A stretch of 36,979 nucleotides of DNA, taken from NCBI GenBank assembly GCA_021791915.1, contig JAJYVQ010000005.1, positions 1 to 36,979 of the forward strand. The letters are read 5' to 3'. Below the pieces are notes generated by a model. The model was not told where the DNA came from. It did not search any database and saw nothing but the letters and a program-made list of their open reading frames with translations. Positions 16,685 through 25,855 of this stretch are shown piece by piece (position 1 is the stretch's first letter; every line of letters starts with the position of its first letter). Made by a program: the position numbers and the translations under genes. Source of the stretch: Actinomycetes bacterium (GTDB taxonomy: Bacteria; Actinomycetota; Acidimicrobiia; Acidimicrobiales; JABEUL01).

Positions 16685-19600
16685 ATGGCTTTGAAATCTT
16701 CGCTAAAAAATAAAGAAAAAATACTAAAACCGACAAAGACAATTTTTTCGTCGGGCTTATTTTCATCAAATGTTGGGCCATTGCTGTTGATGGCTTGTCT
16801 TTGTTATATACCGATTATATTAACGAAGCCTGGCATTGTATCTGTCGACGACAAACAGTATCTATATATTGATCCAATTAGATATTTTCTATCAGCCGCT
16901 TCTATCTGGTCGTCTTCAATCGATTTAGGTACCGTAACTCATCAGACGATAGGGTTTTTGTTTCCCATGGGAGAGTGGTACTCCTTTTTTCATATCTTGG
17001 GCTTTCCAGCATGGGTCGCACAAAGACTCTGGCTTTCTACCATCTATTTTTTATCTGGATCTGGTATTTATTTTTTTTCAAGAACTCTTAAGCTAAGCCG
17101 GACTGGTTCTTTGGTTGCTGGAACTGTTTATATGTTTTCCCCTTACATGTTTCAGTATGAGGTGTCGATGACCGCTCTTTTGGTTCCAGTAGCTGCATTG
17201 GGTTGGATGATGGCATTGACGATGAAAGCCTTGCAGAAGAAAGGTAATCTGTGGTGTCTGCTATTTGCTGTAGTGGTCGCACTGTCTTCGTCCATCAATG
17301 CTACAGCTTTTATTTATGTTGCTTTGGGTCCAGTGATATTGACAGTATATATGGTGCTCACTCACGAGACAACTTTAAGAAAAGCTGTTGTTGTGAGTTT
17401 TAAGTACATAGTGTTGTCGTTTTTAGTATCGGTTTATTGGATAGAAGGATTGCTGATAGAGGGAAAGTACGGTTTAAATATTTTAAAGTTAACGGAGAGT
17501 TTGACTGCGATAAGTGCTACTTCGACTCCAGCAGAGGTTTTCAGGGGGTTGGGGTATTGGTACTATTACGCATCGGATTCATACGGACCAATTATAAAAA
17601 CTTCTATTCAGTACCAGTCATGGATTTGGTTGCTGTTTTTATCTTTCTTACTTCCTGTATTGGGAATTTTGTCAGCCTCAATGGTTAGGTGGCGATACAA
17701 GACGTTGAACATTTCTTTTGTGATAATTGGAATGGTAATAAGCATTGGGCTTTATCCACTAAATCACCCATCTTTTTTAGGTTCCAAGGTAGAAGGTTTG
17801 ATGAACGGAAGCGAAGTAGGTTTGGCACTTCGGTCTACGACCCGGGCGGTTCCGCTGGTTGTTATGGGATTAGCTATTTCGCTTGGCTCGTTAGCAAGTC
17901 TAGTTAGATTTAAATTTCAAAAGTTTGGAGTTGTATTTTTTGTAGGATTGATTTTAATTGCAGTACTGAATGTTCCTGGTATCTTTTTGGGAAATACGGT
18001 TGAATCTAATATGTCCCGGGGCGCAATACCAAATTATTGGTATCAAGCTGCAAACTATCTATCTAAAAAAAGCGATTTAACCAGAGTAATACAAGAACCC
18101 GGACAGCCTTTTGACACTTATAATTTTGGAACTACGGTCGACCCAATACTGCCAGCACTAACGACACGTCCTACTGTTGAGCGTCGCCAAGTTCCAATGG
18201 GCTCTCAATACGGAGTTAACCTGTTGGACAGTCTGGACAATACGTTCCAAAGGTCTGACTTAAATCCCCAAGGACTCTCGGCAGTCTTAAGATTAATTAG
18301 TGCGGGAGATCTTTTAATTACCAACGATGAGTCTTACGATAGGTATCAAATTCCAGCTGCTCAAAACGTTATGCAAGCCTTAAATCCTCTACCTAAAGGT
18401 CTTAAGGGTCCTATAAACTTCGGACAAAGAGTATCAGACTATCCTCCTTTTAACCTGCCATATTTCAACAACCAAACTGTTAGTACCCCGCTTAATACTC
18501 CTTTCCCCTATCCCTTGGTTGACTATTCGGTTAAAGATACAAGACCTATTGTCAGACTGGAATCGCCAAAAGCACCAGTTGTTATCGACGGTGATGGGGT
18601 AGGGATATTAGAAGCAGCAAATGCTGGATTGTTAGATGGAAATCCCACCATACTTTATTCGGGCTCTTATCCTGAAAACAGTTTGAAGTCAAAGATTCCA
18701 AAAGCTGCAACATTGGTGATTACGGATTCGAATCGGAAACAGACAAAGATTTGGTCAAACTTTAGGGATCAAACCGGAGAAATTGAAACACCTAATGAGA
18801 ATTTTTCGAACTCAAACGATAACGAAACTGATATTAACCTGTTTCCAGTCGACGGTACTGCTTCCCAAACTGTAGCCTCTTTTGAAGGAGTCAAGTCGAT
18901 TGTTGCATCCTCTTACGGTGATCCCTACGGATTTACACCCGAAATTCGTCCGTATAATGCATTCGATACAAGCTCAAAAACTGCCTGGATGACAGGTGAG
19001 CTTAGCAATCCGATTAATCAGTGGATTAAAGTTAGTTTAACAAAAAATATTACCGCAAATAAAATTATTGTAAATCAAAAACTAGGACCATCTTACGATA
19101 GATGGATTTCAAAAATAAATGTTGATCTGTTTGAAAATAAAAAACTGGTTAAAAGTTTTAAGGCAAATTTAAACGCTCAATCCAGAGCAGATATTGGGCA
19201 ATCTATACCTTTTAAACCAGTTAAGTTTGATTCTGTCAAAATAACAATAATTGGGTTGCATAATTTAAGTTCGTTTCCCGTTTCTGAAGTCGGATTCAGT
19301 AATATAAAAATTGACAGCATCGTAGCAACTGAGGTAATAAAACCGCCGACTGATTTGTTGAATGCTTTAGGAAAGTCCAGTTCCTCTCACAGATTAGTCT
19401 ACCTTTTTAGCCGACAAATTGTTGGAGCAGGTACCCCAAGAAGTTCTCCCGAAATAAATATAATAAGACAGATGGACGTTCCAACGACAAGAAAGTTTTC
19501 TGTCTCAGGTGATGCGACTCTTTCTTCGCAGGCAAATGACCTAACTGTGAACTCAGTTATAACTGGAGATTCACAGGTATCCTCACAGAACGTTATAACA

Positions 19601-21424
19601 GATTCGAGCGGTAAATTACAAGGAGATGTCGGTGCTTATTCAGGTTCGGTAGTAAGTAAGCAGGTCGGTTCGGCGTGGATAACACCGTTTACTGTTTCAG
19701 GACCAACTGGAAGTTGGATTTCATTTCAAAGTCCCAATTCATTGACTTTTGATCAGGCGTTGTTAACGTTTTATGCTGACGGACAACACAGTCTACCAGC
19801 ATATGTTACAGTTTCTACCGAACAGGGACAGCGACTTATTGAACTCCCCAAAAAACTTCTTTTTAAAACTAAAACCGGCCTTGAGACCGTTAAGTTGAAT
19901 TTTCCTGTCTTGCACGGAACAAATATAAGGTTGACTCTTCAGGCAATAAAGCCAGTTATTCCCAAATCTTATTACGGTTCCAAACCACAAATATTGCCAG
20001 TTGCCATAAGTGGATTTAACGTGGATAATCTGCCAGTTACGATTACAAAAACTTACAGACAGAAGTTGCATAGCTTAGTTTATGCTGGTCAAGTAGTTCA
20101 AACGCCTAAAAACTACAAAGACACGAGTTTAATTAACCAAAGCAGTACTCAGTCACTAACTTCAAAAACACTAACTTCAAAAACACTAACTTCAAAAACA
20201 CTAACTTCAAAAACACTAACTTCAAAAACAGTGGCTTCAAAAACAGTGGCTTCAAAAATACAGAATATTAAGACAAATACAGGTAGTTTAGGCACAACAC
20301 TGCCAATCGATGGCTTACTTAAGTCGTCGGTACTACCTACTAATTTGCCTGGAGTGTGCAGAGGTAATTTGGCTACTCTTGACGGAAAGCCGATTTACCT
20401 TATGTTGATTGGAAATGTCACCGATGCCCTTGAGGGTAAATATTTTAGCTTAAAAGGTTGCGGGCCCGATGCAGCTGGAATTACTATTAAGGCTGGTCAA
20501 CATATTTTCGAAACAGTGGCTGGTTACAAAACAGGTATTAATATCGACCAGATTAATTTTGACTCTGCTGCCACAGACCAGATTGGAAATTTGAATGTAT
20601 CTCAGTCGGTGAGAATACAACAAGCTCCAACGTTAAATCCCGACGCCACTTTAAAAATTAAATCAATGACAAGTACCAAAGTTGTACTAAATGTTGAAAC
20701 CCACGGTAAGCCTGTATGGCTTATATTAGGTGAAAACTATTCGACAGGTTGGATAGCTAAGGTTCTTAACGGTTCTAAGTCGCTTTCTAATTCGGTTAAT
20801 TCTGCTTCAAGTTTGATCGATGCTTATGCCAATGGGTGGCTTATAACACCTCCGAAACAAAACCAAAGCTATGACATTGAGCTTGTGTTTGCACCACAAT
20901 CTACAGTTGACTATGCTTTGATAATTTCTTTTTTGACTCTGTTCTTGTGTATCGTAGGGGCATTATTTCTTTTAATAAAAAACCGACAGAATAGAAAACT
21001 CCACGGTTCTAAGCCATCAATGTCAGAAATTAAAACAACAAATATGTTGTCTTTTGAAAAAACCTTTTTTTATCAATATAAAAAAGCCCCATTACTAGGT
21101 TCATTTATTGCTGCGGTTGTTTCTGGTCTTTTGGTTGGAGCAATATATAGACCCACATACGGTATCTTAGTTTTAGTGATTACGCTTGTGTTTTGTAAGT
21201 TAACAGATTTAAGGTGGATACTAGTTGGAGTGGCTTGGGCAATGTTAATCTATAGTTGTTTATGGATAGTATTTTCTCAGATGTCCATTGGGTATCAACC
21301 GTCTGCAGCATGGCCTTCATACTTTAGTTCGCAGTCAAATCTACTGTACTTTTCGATTATCTTGATTACAGTGGATGCAACTGTTATATTTTGTAGAAAA
21401 ATTAATTCTAGAACACAGTTATGA
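16685..21424 (+). CDS. AftD-like alpha-(1->3)-arabinofuranosyltransferase (GT-C multi-pass membrane protein)
   Basis: 1579 aa. N-terminal multi-TM with VSVDDKQYLYIDPIRYFLSAASIWSSSIDLGTVTHQTIGFLFPMGEWYSFFHILGFPAWVAQRLWLS (AftD/DUF3367-like); discoidin-like region (SYGDPYGFTPEIRPYNAFDTSSKTAWMTGE); C-terminal TMs. Confidence 0.85.
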   Translation: MALKSSLKNKEKILKPTKTIFSSGLFSSNVGPLLLMACLCYIPIILTKPGIVSVDDKQYLYIDPIRYFLSAASIWSSSIDLGTVTHQTIGFLFPMGEWYSFFHILGFPAWVAQRLWLSTIYFLSGSGIYFFSRTLKLSRTGSLVAGTVYMFSPYMFQYEVSMTALLVPVAALGWMMALTMKALQKKGNLWCLLFAVVVALSSSINATAFIYVALGPVILTVYMVLTHETTLRKAVVVSFKYIVLSFLVSVYWIEGLLIEGKYGLNILKLTESLTAISATSTPAEVFRGLGYWYYYASDSYGPIIKTSIQYQSWIWLLFLSFLLPVLGILSASMVRWRYKTLNISFVIIGMVISIGLYPLNHPSFLGSKVEGLMNGSEVGLALRSTTRAVPLVVMGLAISLGSLASLVRFKFQKFGVVFFVGLILIAVLNVPGIFLGNTVESNMSRGAIPNYWYQAANYLSKKSDLTRVIQEPGQPFDTYNFGTTVDPILPALTTRPTVERRQVPMGSQYGVNLLDSLDNTFQRSDLNPQGLSAVLRLISAGDLLITNDESYDRYQIPAAQNVMQALNPLPKGLKGPINFGQRVSDYPPFNLPYFNNQTVSTPLNTPFPYPLVDYSVKDTRPIVRLESPKAPVVIDGDGVGILEAANAGLLDGNPTILYSGSYPENSLKSKIPKAATLVITDSNRKQTKIWSNFRDQTGEIETPNENFSNSNDNETDINLFPVDGTASQTVASFEGVKSIVASSYGDPYGFTPEIRPYNAFDTSSKTAWMTGELSNPINQWIKVSLTKNITANKIIVNQKLGPSYDRWISKINVDLFENKKLVKSFKANLNAQSRADIGQSIPFKPVKFDSVKITIIGLHNLSSFPVSEVGFSNIKIDSIVATEVIKPPTDLLNALGKSSSSHRLVYLFSRQIVGAGTPRSSPEINIIRQMDVPTTRKFSVSGDATLSSQANDLTVNSVITGDSQVSSQNVITDSSGKLQGDVGAYSGSVVSKQVGSAWITPFTVSGPTGSWISFQSPNSLTFDQALLTFYADGQHSLPAYVTVSTEQGQRLIELPKKLLFKTKTGLETVKLNFPVLHGTNIRLTLQAIKPVIPKSYYGSKPQILPVAISGFNVDNLPVTITKTYRQKLHSLVYAGQVVQTPKNYKDTSLINQSSTQSLTSKTLTSKTLTSKTLTSKTLTSKTVASKTVASKIQNIKTNTGSLGTTLPIDGLLKSSVLPTNLPGVCRGNLATLDGKPIYLMLIGNVTDALEGKYFSLKGCGPDAAGITIKAGQHIFETVAGYKTGINIDQINFDSAATDQIGNLNVSQSVRIQQAPTLNPDATLKIKSMTSTKVVLNVETHGKPVWLILGENYSTGWIAKVLNGSKSLSNSVNSASSLIDAYANGWLITPPKQNQSYDIELVFAPQSTVDYALIISFLTLFLCIVGALFLLIKNRQNRKLHGSKPSMSEIKTTNMLSFEKTFFYQYKKAPLLGSFIAAVVSGLLVGAIYRPTYGILVLVITLVFCKLTDLRWILVGVAWAMLIYSCLWIVFSQMSIGYQPSAAWPSYFSSQSNLLYFSIILITVDATVIFCRKINSRTQL
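20156..20260 (+). repeat. 15-bp tandem repeat (7 copies: 5 perfect plus 2 variant), in-frame in the aftD-like gene
   Basis: (CTAACTTCAAAAACA)x5 + GTGGCTTCAAAAACA + GTGGCTTCAAAAATA, encoding LTSKT x5 and VASK(T/I) x2. Confidence 0.98.
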
Positions 21425-21790
21425 TCTAAATTAACAACATCAAAATCTTTAGGTTTTAAGTTAATCTTGTTATTTAGGGACTCTAACTTATTGTTTAATT
21501 GAAGTTTTTAATTTAAAAAAGTCCATTGGGCAAACTACTTCTTTAAAAACAAATTCTTAGCAAAAAAGCTTAATTTGAAAAACTTATTTCAAGACATTAA
21601 ACTTGATACGAGTTATTTGCTGTCGTATTGATTTCAAGGTATAAATACAGCAATCAAATAAGAATATGCGGTTGTCCTTAAAATTGTTTATAACTCTTAA
21701 CTCAAGTTGTAATTAAAACTACAACCCATAGAACTAAAGAGTAACCGTTGTTTAAAATATCAAACTATTAATGTATCAGAGGAAGTTGTC

Positions 21791-23032
21791 GTGAAAATAA
21801 AATTGTTCTTTACAAGCAGATTGGCTAATGTAGTTAAATTTCTTGCTTTGACTTCGGTGATATTGGCAGGATTGTCCGCATGCAGTTCAACTTCAACGGT
21901 AAGCTTGAATCAAGTTGGCAACGGGATTGGGGGCACTGACTTGATCAATTTTCCTACCTCAAAAGACTTTTACAGTGTGCCGACGGACATTCAGTCTGAT
22001 CCTTTAGGGTATGTTCTTAGACTTCAGCTAGTTTCAAAGACAAGCAGTTCAACGTCGCTTAAAATAATGTACGTATCGAAAAATACTTTTGGAAAAAAAG
22101 CAGCGGTAACAGGTCTTATTACTTACCCTAATTCTGCACCTCCGGCTTCAGGGTGGCCAGTAATCTCTTGGGATCACGGCACCTCTGGGATCTCTCAGAG
22201 TTGTGCTCCAAGCAGAGCTCCATATAGTCTGCCAACTTTTGGCGTTACGGGCGTTATAGTTGCAACCGATTATTTGGGATTAGGCCCTGATGGGGAAATT
22301 CACCCATATCTGAACCGTGCGACCGAAGCTGAAGCAACTATAGATATAGTGAGGGCTGCTTTGCAGATTCCAGATGCCCATGCGGGACATACTTGGTTGG
22401 TAGTGGGAGACTCCCAAGGGGGACATGCAGCATTAGCTACCAGTCAAATAGCTCCTAGCTATGCTCCAAACTTGAATCTAATCGGTTCGGTTGCTATAGG
22501 ACCCGGAGCTGAACTCGGAAATACTTATCCAGGCGATAATCCGTTTATCTACGACATTGTAGCCACCTTGGCGATATTTGGAGCCCATGTATCAGATCCG
22601 AGTTTTAATCCGAATACATATCTTGTAAAGGCAGCTCAGGGGGTTTCTAAGGTTGTAAAAGATTCTTGTGTAAACCAAATCACCGACTATCTCCTTAAAG
22701 TTTATCTAAGCGATGGAAAGAAGATATTGAAAGTTTTACCTTCACAAACTCCACAGGGAAGAGCTTGGTTGGCCCAAAATGACGTTATATTTCAGTCTTC
22801 AAAAAATCCAATATTAGTTCTTGGAGGCGGACAGGATATCGTAGCAGTGCCAGCAAGAGTAACCGCCACGGTAAAACAGCTTTGCAAGCTAAAAGATACC
22901 CTTTACTATGATTATTTGCCGACCGCAAACCACAATACCGAAATGACTCAAGGTTATTCCCTCATATCGTCGTGGATTAAAGACAGACTGGAAAATAAGC
23001 CAGCGCCAGATAATTGTAGCTCTTACGGTTAG
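21791..23032 (+). CDS. Secretory lipase-family alpha/beta hydrolase, predicted lipoprotein
   Basis: Signal peptide/lipobox VILAGLSACSS; PVISWDHGTSGISQSCAPS; WLVVGDSQGGHAAL; late H in TANHNTEM; GTG start. Confidence 0.85.
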   Translation: MKIKLFFTSRLANVVKFLALTSVILAGLSACSSTSTVSLNQVGNGIGGTDLINFPTSKDFYSVPTDIQSDPLGYVLRLQLVSKTSSSTSLKIMYVSKNTFGKKAAVTGLITYPNSAPPASGWPVISWDHGTSGISQSCAPSRAPYSLPTFGVTGVIVATDYLGLGPDGEIHPYLNRATEAEATIDIVRAALQIPDAHAGHTWLVVGDSQGGHAALATSQIAPSYAPNLNLIGSVAIGPGAELGNTYPGDNPFIYDIVATLAIFGAHVSDPSFNPNTYLVKAAQGVSKVVKDSCVNQITDYLLKVYLSDGKKILKVLPSQTPQGRAWLAQNDVIFQSSKNPILVLGGGQDIVAVPARVTATVKQLCKLKDTLYYDYLPTANHNTEMTQGYSLISSWIKDRLENKPAPDNCSSYG

Positions 23033-23217
23033 AGTTGCCTAACCGATTTAGGTTGAATCGATGGTTCAGAATAATCCTTAATTCAAAAAATATGGTATTT
23101 TATAGCCTTACATTAAATTGAGAAGTCTGTTTTGTCAGATTTAGGTTATAAGAATGTTATAAATGCAAGAGTTTGTCTTTTTAAAATACCCAATAAGAAA
23201 ATAGTAAGAAATTATCC

Positions 23218-23247
23218 AGTAACAAACTACACAGTAACAAACTACTT
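23218..23247 (+). repeat. Two-copy 15-bp tandem repeat in a largely intergenic region
   Basis: AGTAACAAACTACAC / AGTAACAAACTACTT. Confidence 0.75.
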
Positions 23248-23476
23248 TCGGGAAAAATATGGGTATTTGAGTACCTGGTGTTTGGTATTGTCGAATCTAA
23301 TATCTTTTGCTGTAATTGATTCTTAAAAAAGTTTTAATAATTAGCTCTGATTTTTGAAAATTGTAGCTTAACTCGGGGATAGAAAGTTATTTTGCAGATG
23401 TCGATATTCAACAGTTGCACAATCTGATTTAGTAACATTTAACCGTACGGTAAAATAATATCAAATTCTTCATTTC

Positions 23477-24751
23477 GTGGCGGTATCTTTATTTATAGTT
23501 GGAGTCGTAGTTCTATTTTTTGGAGCAATATCGTTTATTGTGCCAAATCTAGACTTAATCAGAGGTCCTGCATTTTTTATATCGTGGCTAACTACCGAAC
23601 TTGCTGTTCAGTTGCTCATTTTAAATTTAGCCACAGCAGTAGTCTTATTAGCCTTGGGTGGCTACCAGCAAACTATTGGAATTGTGGGAGCAGTTTTAAT
23701 TTTGTTAAACAGTTCGATTTTGTTGTATCATATTTTAAATTCGCTTAAAGCAGAAAAAATTTTAGAAGATGCATTGGAAGATTCGTTTAAAAACTCTGCT
23801 TTGCTACCTCAAGGAGCTGACGTCAGACAAATTTATAGGGTCAATTTAAAAAAAGCGAATAAGGGTAGAGTCTTTCCATTTCCGATTAGACCTTCCAAAG
23901 TTAAAAAAATCAAAAATGTACCTTATATCGACGATGGAAACAGAAGACATAAACTTGATATATATGTGCCTAAAGTATTTACTGTCGAAGGTTCCGAAAA
24001 AGAAGGTGAGGTTTCGATATTTAAACCTGTTGTCGTTATGATACATGGCGGAGCTTGGGTAATAGGACAAAAAGAAAATCAGGGTTTGCCTCATATCCAT
24101 ACGCTCACGAAAAATGGCTATATATGTGTAGCTATAAATTATCGACTCTCGCCGAAAGCTACTTGGCCAGATCATATTCTTGATGTAAAACATGCACTAT
24201 CTTGGGTAAAAGAAAATATTAAAAGCTACGGAGGAGACCCCAAACGAGTTGCGGTCGCTGGTATGTCAGCGGGGGGTCACTTGGCAGTTTTATCTGCACT
24301 ATCTGTTAACGATGCGAGATATCAGCCTGGTTTTGAAACATTTGACACAAATATAAACGCTTGTATTGGAATTTATCCAGTTCTAGATTTAACGAATACG
24401 TTGAAGGTACAGACTAATCAACTTATCGGAATGTTGACAAAGTTGGTATTTAAGACATCACTTCGAACCGATAGAGAAAGTTGGGAGTATGCATCACCAC
24501 TTTTAAAAAAATTAGACGGATCTCCACCAATGTTTATTTTACATGGGTCCAAAGATCTGTTGGTTCCAATCGAAGAGTCAATTGAGTTCGTAAGGCGATC
24601 CAAAGTTGCAAAAAATCTCATATGTTTTGCAAATCTAACTGGTGCTCAGCACGCATTTGAGATATTTTGGTCGATTAGAGCAAGAAAGAGTGTAGCTGCG
24701 GTTATGACTTTTTTGGATGTTTTGTTTAAAAATGGGGATCTCAGCTCTTAA
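23477..24751 (+). CDS. Alpha/beta hydrolase (BD-FAE/HSL-like carboxylesterase) with N-terminal TM segments
   Basis: VVVMIHGGAWVIGQKENQGLPHIHTL; VAVAGMSAGGHLAVLSAL; PPMFILHGSKDLLVPIEESIEF; AQHAFEIF; hydrophobic N-terminus. Confidence 0.88.
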   Translation: MAVSLFIVGVVVLFFGAISFIVPNLDLIRGPAFFISWLTTELAVQLLILNLATAVVLLALGGYQQTIGIVGAVLILLNSSILLYHILNSLKAEKILEDALEDSFKNSALLPQGADVRQIYRVNLKKANKGRVFPFPIRPSKVKKIKNVPYIDDGNRRHKLDIYVPKVFTVEGSEKEGEVSIFKPVVVMIHGGAWVIGQKENQGLPHIHTLTKNGYICVAINYRLSPKATWPDHILDVKHALSWVKENIKSYGGDPKRVAVAGMSAGGHLAVLSALSVNDARYQPGFETFDTNINACIGIYPVLDLTNTLKVQTNQLIGMLTKLVFKTSLRTDRESWEYASPLLKKLDGSPPMFILHGSKDLLVPIEESIEFVRRSKVAKNLICFANLTGAQHAFEIFWSIRARKSVAAVMTFLDVLFKNGDLSS

Positions 24752-24810
24752 ACTATAGATAATGAATTTTTAATAAAAAAATAAAGTTTTAGCGCAAAGG
24801 CGGAGTTTGT

Positions 24811-25686
24811 ATGAACAGCAGATTGATTGGGGACATGTCGGTTAGTGAAATTGGTTTGGGGACAATGGCACTATCTTTAGACGGCAGACCTGATGAAAGT
24901 ACTGCAATCGAGGTAATTTGTTCTGGCTTGGATTCAGGTATTACTTTTTTGGATACTGCAGACTGTTACTGTTTGGATTCTGAGTCAGAACACGGTCACA
25001 GCGAAAGGCTTATAGCCAAAGCTCTAAAAGAGTATAAGGGTGAAGCATATACTGTTAAAGTTGCTACAAAGGGTGGCAAACGTAAGCCAAGAGAAGGTGT
25101 TTGGCCCATAGATGGAAAACCAAGCTATTTGAAATCTGCCTGCGAACAGAGTTTGAAAAACTTAGGGGTAGAAATTATAGATCTCTATCAGTTACATGCT
25201 CCTGACCCAAATGTACCTCTAGAAGACTCCCTAGGAGCTTTAGTAGAGTTAAAACAAGAAGGCAAGATTAATAACATAGGTGTTTCTAATTTTAATTTGG
25301 ACCAGTTAAACTTAGCTTTAAATGTCGCTCCTATAGTAAGCGTTCAAAATTCGCTTTCCCCTTTTGATAAAACATCTTTGGATTTAATAGAGTTCTGCAC
25401 AATGTTTGGTATCGCATTGATAGCTTATTCTCCGTTGGGCGGGAGAACAAAAGCTAAAGAACTCGGGGGAAAACTACACGAATATCAATATATTGCTGGT
25501 ACTCACAATGCAACAGCACAGCAGATAGCCCTTGCGTGGGAGCTTAATTTGTCCCACATTGTAGTTCCTATTCCTTCTTGTAGATCGAATGAGACTGTTC
25601 AAAGCTGTGCGGAAGCAAGTGAAATTAAGTTGTCATCTGAGGAGATGGTTTTACTTACAAATTCTATTGAAGCAGAACCTAATTAA
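24811..25686 (+). CDS. Aldo/keto reductase
   Basis: VSEIGLGTMALSLDGRPDE; FLDTADCYCLDSESEHGHSERLIAKAL; VATKGGKRKPREGVWPIDGKPSYLKSACEQSLKNLGVEIIDLYQLHAPDPNVPLEDSLGALVELKQEGKINNIGVSNF. Confidence 0.95.
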   Translation: MNSRLIGDMSVSEIGLGTMALSLDGRPDESTAIEVICSGLDSGITFLDTADCYCLDSESEHGHSERLIAKALKEYKGEAYTVKVATKGGKRKPREGVWPIDGKPSYLKSACEQSLKNLGVEIIDLYQLHAPDPNVPLEDSLGALVELKQEGKINNIGVSNFNLDQLNLALNVAPIVSVQNSLSPFDKTSLDLIEFCTMFGIALIAYSPLGGRTKAKELGGKLHEYQYIAGTHNATAQQIALAWELNLSHIVVPIPSCRSNETVQSCAEASEIKLSSEEMVLLTNSIEAEPN

Positions 25687-25855
25687 AGATATAAGACCTA
25701 AAGATAGCTGTTTTTAATTGTTTGGGTAGACTTTAGTTTAGACCTCTGACTAGAGTTGTGTGATATTGTGCGACTGTGAATATTGTAAACGATATCAGTT
25801 TCGCACAAGTCTATTGTGCCATTATAACTGGTGAAAGTACTTTCGTAAATAATCT

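Noticed and set aside
17437-17907. 83- and 72-aa ORFs inside the aftD-like gene in another frame
   Set aside because: Embedded in a long coding ORF, no motifs; chance ORFs.
23132-23326. 64-aa ORF as a real gene
   Set aside because: Short, no recognisable motif, in an AT-rich gap; its only notable feature (VTNYTVTNY) is explained by the 15-bp duplication.
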